Below are positions 60,335 through 64,000 of a DNA stretch of 64,000 nt, piece after piece. The translations under genes and the position numbers were made by a program. How positions within the stretch are numbered: position 1 is the stretch's first letter; every line of letters begins with the position of its first letter. The notes under the pieces are model-generated. The model did no database searches and was not told the origin of the DNA. It saw nothing but the letters and a program-made list of their open reading frames with translations. Source of the DNA: Astrocystis sublimbata (taxonomy: Eukaryota > Ascomycota > Sordariomycetes > Xylariales > Xylariaceae); the NCBI GenBank assembly GCA_022453515.1, contig JAJNNY010000003.1:1054001-1118000 (forward strand), in the 5' to 3' direction.

Positions 60335-62074
60335 ATGGAGTCCTTCTCAAAGCTCAAACGACGCGGGACCGACCTGCTAAGCTCGGCATCGCAGAACATG
60401 CCGAATATGCCAAACATGCCCAACATGCCACAGGTGCAGATGCCCTCAATGCCGCGGATAGGCGGCCAGGGCGGCATGAGAGCCACCTGGCAGCACGTCT
60501 CCCTCCCCTCCCTCCCGCGCTCCTCCCACTCGCTCGACATCGTTGCCGGCAACGCCTACCTCTTCGGCGGCGAGGTCGAGGCCCGCAAGCCCGTCGACAA
60601 CGACATGCACGTCGTCGTCTTGCCCTGGAGCGGCGCCCCCGCCGACTACTACACCATCAAAGCGAAGCCCTCGCCCCGCACCTCCGCTGCCGAAGACAGC
60701 GCTGCTGCTGCTCCCACGACCACCATCACCGAGGAAGACGAGACCGAGTCGGAGCTCCGAGACCCATTGACCGAAGTCCCGCTCAGCTCGCCCCCCGCCC
60801 GCGCGAGCGCATCTGGTGTCGGCTCCGAGGCAGCCTCCCCCGTGCCCTTCTCCAAAGACGAGACGGTCGACTCGGCCTCCATCCCGCCGCCCCGCATCGG
60901 CCACGCCACGGCCGTCATCGGGACGCGCATCTTCGTGTTCGGCGGCCGCGCCGACGTCGCCGGCTCCTCTACGCTCGAAGAGAAGGGGCGAGTCTGGGTG
61001 TTCGAGACCAAGACGCACACGTGGACGTATCTCGACCCGCACCACAGCAGCCCCATCCCGCCGGCCCGCAGCTACCACGCCGCCGCCGCCACCGAGAAGC
61101 CGCGCGACTTCTCCATCAAGCCTCTGCGGCTCCGCCGCTCCTCGACCTGGAAGGAGTGGGCCGAGGGCGACTCGGCCGAGGTCGGCATCCCACAACGCCC
61201 CATCGTCGGCACGACGGCCGAGCGCGCCACAGACGACGAGGCCGAAGGCGCCGGCTTCGGCACCTTCATCATCCACGCAGGGTGTCTCGCGGACGGCACA
61301 CGGACCTCGGACGTCTGGGCCTTCGACGTCCACGCGAGGACGTGGAAGCAGCTTCCTGATGCGCCGGGCCCGGCCCGAGGCGGAGCGGCTCTGGCGCTCG
61401 CCAGGGGACGCTTGTACCGTTTCGGCGGCTTCGACGGGGAGAGCGAGCTGGGCGGCCAGCTCGACACGCTGCAGCTCGTCGTCGACGAGTTCGACGACCA
61501 GAATAGCCGCGGCGAGATCGGCATCTTCGCGCGAGGCAAGTGGGAAACCATAACCGCTCCTCCGTCCTCGGGAAGCGCCGCAGCCACCACCACAACCTCC
61601 TCAGCAGAAGAAGCAGGTCTCACGGCCGCCCCGCACGCAGGAACCTCCACGGACCCGTGGCCCGCGCCGCGCAGCGTCGCCAACCTCTCTCTAGTACAGG
61701 CGGGCGGCGGCCGCGAGTACCTGGTGCTCTCGCTGGGCGAGTCGTCCCCCTCGTCGGACGGCCACGCCTCGGCCGGCCGCTTCCACGGCGACGTCTGGGC
61801 CTTCCAGATCTCGGCGGCGGGCGGCACCGCCGCAAGCTTCAAGGACGCCTTCCTGCAGCGCGTGGGCCGGCCGTCGGGCGAGGGCCACTGGACGCCCGTG
61901 GCCCTCGGCCCCTACGACGACGAGGCCGACCTCGACGTCCAGGGCCCCGGCGCCCGCGGCTGGTTCGCGGCCGCCCCGCTCGGCGACCTCGAGGAGAACG
62001 CCATTTTTGTTGCTGGCGGGCTGGGCGAGAGCGGTGCGCGGTTGGGAGATGGCTGGATCCTCCGGCTGGGGTAG
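60335..62074 (+). CDS. Kelch-repeat beta-propeller protein
   Basis: Predicted protein-interaction scaffold; no enzyme motif seen. Single exon, 579 residues, GC-rich. The N-terminus MESFSKLKRRGTDLLSSASQ is a basic amphipathic stretch, followed by tandem NMP triplets (about residues 21-32) and MPSMPRIGG. Kelch blades are visible by their Gly-Gly pairs and spaced aromatic residues: HSLDIVAGNAYLFGGEV, HATAVIGTRIFVFGGRAD, GTFIIHAGCLADGTRTSDVW, GAALALARGRLYRFGGFDGE, a degenerate YLVLSLGESS...GDVWAFQI, and ENAIFVAGGLGESGARLGDGW. Low-complexity Ser/Thr/Ala inserts separate blades 1 and 2 and precede the fifth blade, so the propeller is probably five- or six-bladed. Similar fungal Kelch proteins are compared with galactose-oxidase/Kelch and nitrile-specifier proteins, which does not establish function here. 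Convergent with the complex I subunit gene. Confidence 0.88.
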   Translation: MESFSKLKRRGTDLLSSASQNMPNMPNMPNMPQVQMPSMPRIGGQGGMRATWQHVSLPSLPRSSHSLDIVAGNAYLFGGEVEARKPVDNDMHVVVLPWSGAPADYYTIKAKPSPRTSAAEDSAAAAPTTTITEEDETESELRDPLTEVPLSSPPARASASGVGSEAASPVPFSKDETVDSASIPPPRIGHATAVIGTRIFVFGGRADVAGSSTLEEKGRVWVFETKTHTWTYLDPHHSSPIPPARSYHAAAATEKPRDFSIKPLRLRRSSTWKEWAEGDSAEVGIPQRPIVGTTAERATDDEAEGAGFGTFIIHAGCLADGTRTSDVWAFDVHARTWKQLPDAPGPARGGAALALARGRLYRFGGFDGESELGGQLDTLQLVVDEFDDQNSRGEIGIFARGKWETITAPPSSGSAAATTTTSSAEEAGLTAAPHAGTSTDPWPAPRSVANLSLVQAGGGREYLVLSLGESSPSSDGHASAGRFHGDVWAFQISAAGGTAASFKDAFLQRVGRPSGEGHWTPVALGPYDDEADLDVQGPGARGWFAAAPLGDLEENAIFVAGGLGESGARLGDGWILRLG

Positions 62075-62684
62075 ATGGGATGGTAAAAAGCTAAGGCCTG
62101 GAGGCGTAAACGGATTAGGGAATGTGTGCTCTGTTTCTTTTTTTGTCTTATGTATGTTGGTGGCGGCGATGATTCCTGAATTCTGAATTCTGTTTTTCTT
62201 TTTTCCTATTATGCCCCCTTTGGGGTACGATTGTATACATACCGACTCAACCAACACACGCCGAATGCCGCGGCAGCTGCTGTAGTGACGAAAAAATGTA
62301 AGTAGCTACCAACTACATGACGTAGGTAGGCTAGGTAGCTGTTCTGGAATGCCTGCAAAACAACAGATATGATATCCCATTGTATGGTCTACTGCGAGCA
62401 ATGTCGACCGATCGCTTTATTTTCCTGTGATAACTTCAAAATAGAGAGTTTTTGATGTTGCTTATCTTCAATCAATTCGATACAAATGCTGTTTTATGTA
62501 CAGTAGCTTCCGCGAAGCGCCGTCTATGACGAAGCCCTCTCTCTCCCCCTTCCCCCACTCTCACACCTCACACTTCTAAATGCATCCCATCGCTCGCGCC
62601 CGCCAAGCATGAACGTTACACGGGCTCGCATTATGTTTTCGTGTTTCATTATTTCTTTCCTTTCCTTTGCTTTCCAGTCTATCA
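62075..62684. other. Convergent 3' intergenic region
   Basis: 610 bases between the stop codons of the Kelch gene (+) and the complex I gene (-), expected to hold both 3' ends. Contains a TAGGTAGGCTAGGTAGC cluster near 62323. Confidence 0.6.
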
Positions 62685-63653
62685 CTATAGATCCTTGCGC
62701 GTCAGCTCGGCGCCCCAGGGCTCGCTGGTTAGGTTGGTCTGGCCGGCGGCGTTCTCGCAGGTGTCGCGTTTGCTCTGGGTGCCGAGCTTGGGGAGGTTGG
62801 CCTTGTTGCCGGTGGTGGCGGCCTCGCGGAGGCCGGCCAGCAGCTTCTTGGTGGTGTCGGGGGTCAGGTCCTCGTAGTAGTCGTCGTTGATCTGGATCAT
62901 GGGGGCGTTGACGCAGGCGCCCAGGCACTCGACCTCGATGAAGGTGAAGAGCCCGTCCGGGGTCGTCTCGCCCTGCGCGATGCCTAGCTCCTCCTTGATG
63001 GCCTTGACGATGACGTCGCTGCCGCAGCCGCCGAGCTGGCAGGGGGTCTGTGTCGAGGTGTCAGTTCATGCGGGACTATCTCTTTTTTTTGTAGATCTCT
63101 CTCGGTGATATTGGTGATAGTAACTCACGGTAGTGCAGGCCTGGACGTGGAACTTGCCGACGGGGGTGCGGTTGTACATGGTGTAGAAGGAGGCGACCTC
63201 GTAGACGCGGGCTGGGGGCATCTCGAGCAGGCGGGCGATCTCGTTCATGACGGAGATGGAGGTGAAGCCGTGCTGGCGCTGGCCGAGGTCGAGCAGGGGC
63301 ATGACGGCGGCCTTCTTGTACTGCGGCGGGTAGCGCTTGAGGATCTCGGCCATGAGCGCCTCGTTCTGCGCGTTGAACTTGAAGGGGATGTCGGGGTTGT
63401 TGTCGGGCGTGTTTCGGTGCTACAATGCAGATTTGTCTGTTAGTAAAACGACACAGCTAGCAGCAGTGGTTGTGGTTGGTTGCGGGAATGAATCAATGAA
63501 TGAAACCACACTTACGACGGAGAGGGTGTCGCTCCTCCGCGGACTGGCGGCCGTGAAGCTGCGGATGTGGTGGGATCGGGGGGCGCGGCTGGCAGCGGTG
63601 CGCGCTGCTGCTGCTGCGCTCCGGAAGAGCAACGGGTTGAGTTTGGACGCCAT
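62685..63653 (-). CDS. nuo-24: NADH:ubiquinone oxidoreductase 24 kDa subunit (complex I, NDUFV2/NuoE type)
   Basis: Peripheral-arm subunit of mitochondrial complex I carrying the [2Fe-2S] cluster N1a. Minus-strand exons 63653-63516, 63419-63129 and 63047-62685, all phase 0, give 263 residues, the normal fungal length. Residues 1-36 (Arg/Ala/Ser-rich, no acidic residues) form a mitochondrial presequence. The mature protein shows [39 protein letters not shown] and the four cluster cysteines: C-x4-C in ACTTTPCQ, created by the second splice junction, and C-x3-C in [18 protein letters not shown] and the C-terminal GAELTRKDL are also family-typical. No defect seen. Confidence 0.97.
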
Positions 63654-64000
63654 CGTGAGGGTGTGCCGGTTGGATGGGTTGGATTTGGCTCTGGAGGCAA
63701 TCGTCCACTCGGCCGTCTCAATTGACGATTGACGATTGACAAGGTGATGATGGAAGCCGATTCACCTGAGTGCTGATTGGCCAGAGCGGAGATTGATCCA
63801 CCCTACTACCTGCAACCTTGGAAAGCATCGTCCGTTCGAGAGCTCCCACCCACGCCACCTGTCTTAGTTGTCAAAACGCCGACGGCGGTCCGTCAGCGAG
63901 TAAGTAAATGACGTTCGGGAGAGCCCAATCTAGGTATCTTCCTAGGCGAGCTAGGTAAGGATGCATCGATAGAGCAGTCTGACGCCATCAATCTTTGAGC
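63654..64000. promoter_or_regulatory. Promoter-side flank of the complex I 24 kDa gene
   Basis: Upstream of the minus-strand start codon; no gene supported. Contains a dense cluster of TAGGTA/CCTAGG words at about 63930-63960. The next gene to the right lies outside the window. Confidence 0.45.

Noticed and set aside
60301..61359. 352-codon Arg/His-rich frame and similar frames over the Kelch gene
   Set aside because: Shadows of the GC-rich Kelch exon in other frames; the composition (extreme Arg/Pro/His) is not protein-like.

Overview
The window is nuclear DNA of a filamentous ascomycete, most likely a Sordariomycete. Its genes carry short introns (about 50-250 bases, GT...AG, usually with CTAAC/CTGAC-like branch sites), and long intergenic stretches are dotted with TAGGTA/TACCTA words. 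The proteins are characteristic of Pezizomycotina: CYP53, an Inn1/Fic1-type C2 protein, a fungal ULD_2-like protein and C2H2/bZIP regulators. I saw no bacterial, viral or organellar gene, and no rRNA, convincing tRNA or CRISPR array.

Layout, left to right. 0.7-2.3 kb: methionine aminopeptidase 2 (+). 3.3-5.3 kb: CYP53 benzoate 4-monooxygenase-like P450 (-). 7.4-10.3 kb: C2-domain ingression protein (-). 13.1-15.0 kb: fungal orphan-family protein with a possible PD-(D/E)XK fold (-), divergent from a TMEM234-like membrane protein at 16.4-16.9 kb (+). 18.4-19.0 kb: small secreted glycoprotein candidate (+). 19.6-20.1 kb: AT-rich MITE-like element with inverted ends. 21.1-23.3 kb: fimbrin (+). 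24.8-26.6 kb: ubiquitin-like (ULD_2-type) protein with a His/RG-rich tail (-). 29.1-30.9 kb: C2H2 zinc-finger regulator (-).

30.9-47.0 kb is gene-poor. It holds one decayed fucose-lectin-like membrane protein (39.4-40.9 kb), one small bZIP factor (41.6-42.5 kb, -) and a doubtful coding fragment near 46.5 kb. Gene density then recovers. 47.1-48.8 kb: Mgr3-like mitochondrial TPR protein (-), divergent from Dap1 (49.5-50.4 kb, +), which has a GC-AG intron. 52.8-53.0 kb: tiny Cys/His-rich protein (-). 56.5-59.2 kb: large multi-finger C2H2 protein (+). 60.3-62.1 kb: Kelch-repeat protein (+), convergent with the 24 kDa subunit of complex I (62.7-63.7 kb, -).

The genes do not form a pathway. Conserved housekeeping genes (protein N-terminal processing, actin bundling, cytokinesis, mitochondrial quality control and respiration, sterol/heme-P450 support) are interspersed with fungus-specific regulators and accessory genes. 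Dap1 proteins elsewhere support P450 enzymes, so Dap1 and the CYP53 could be functionally linked, but they lie 44 kb apart and nothing here shows co-regulation. Exon models were built by hand from splice signals, reading phase and family resemblance; no database search was run.
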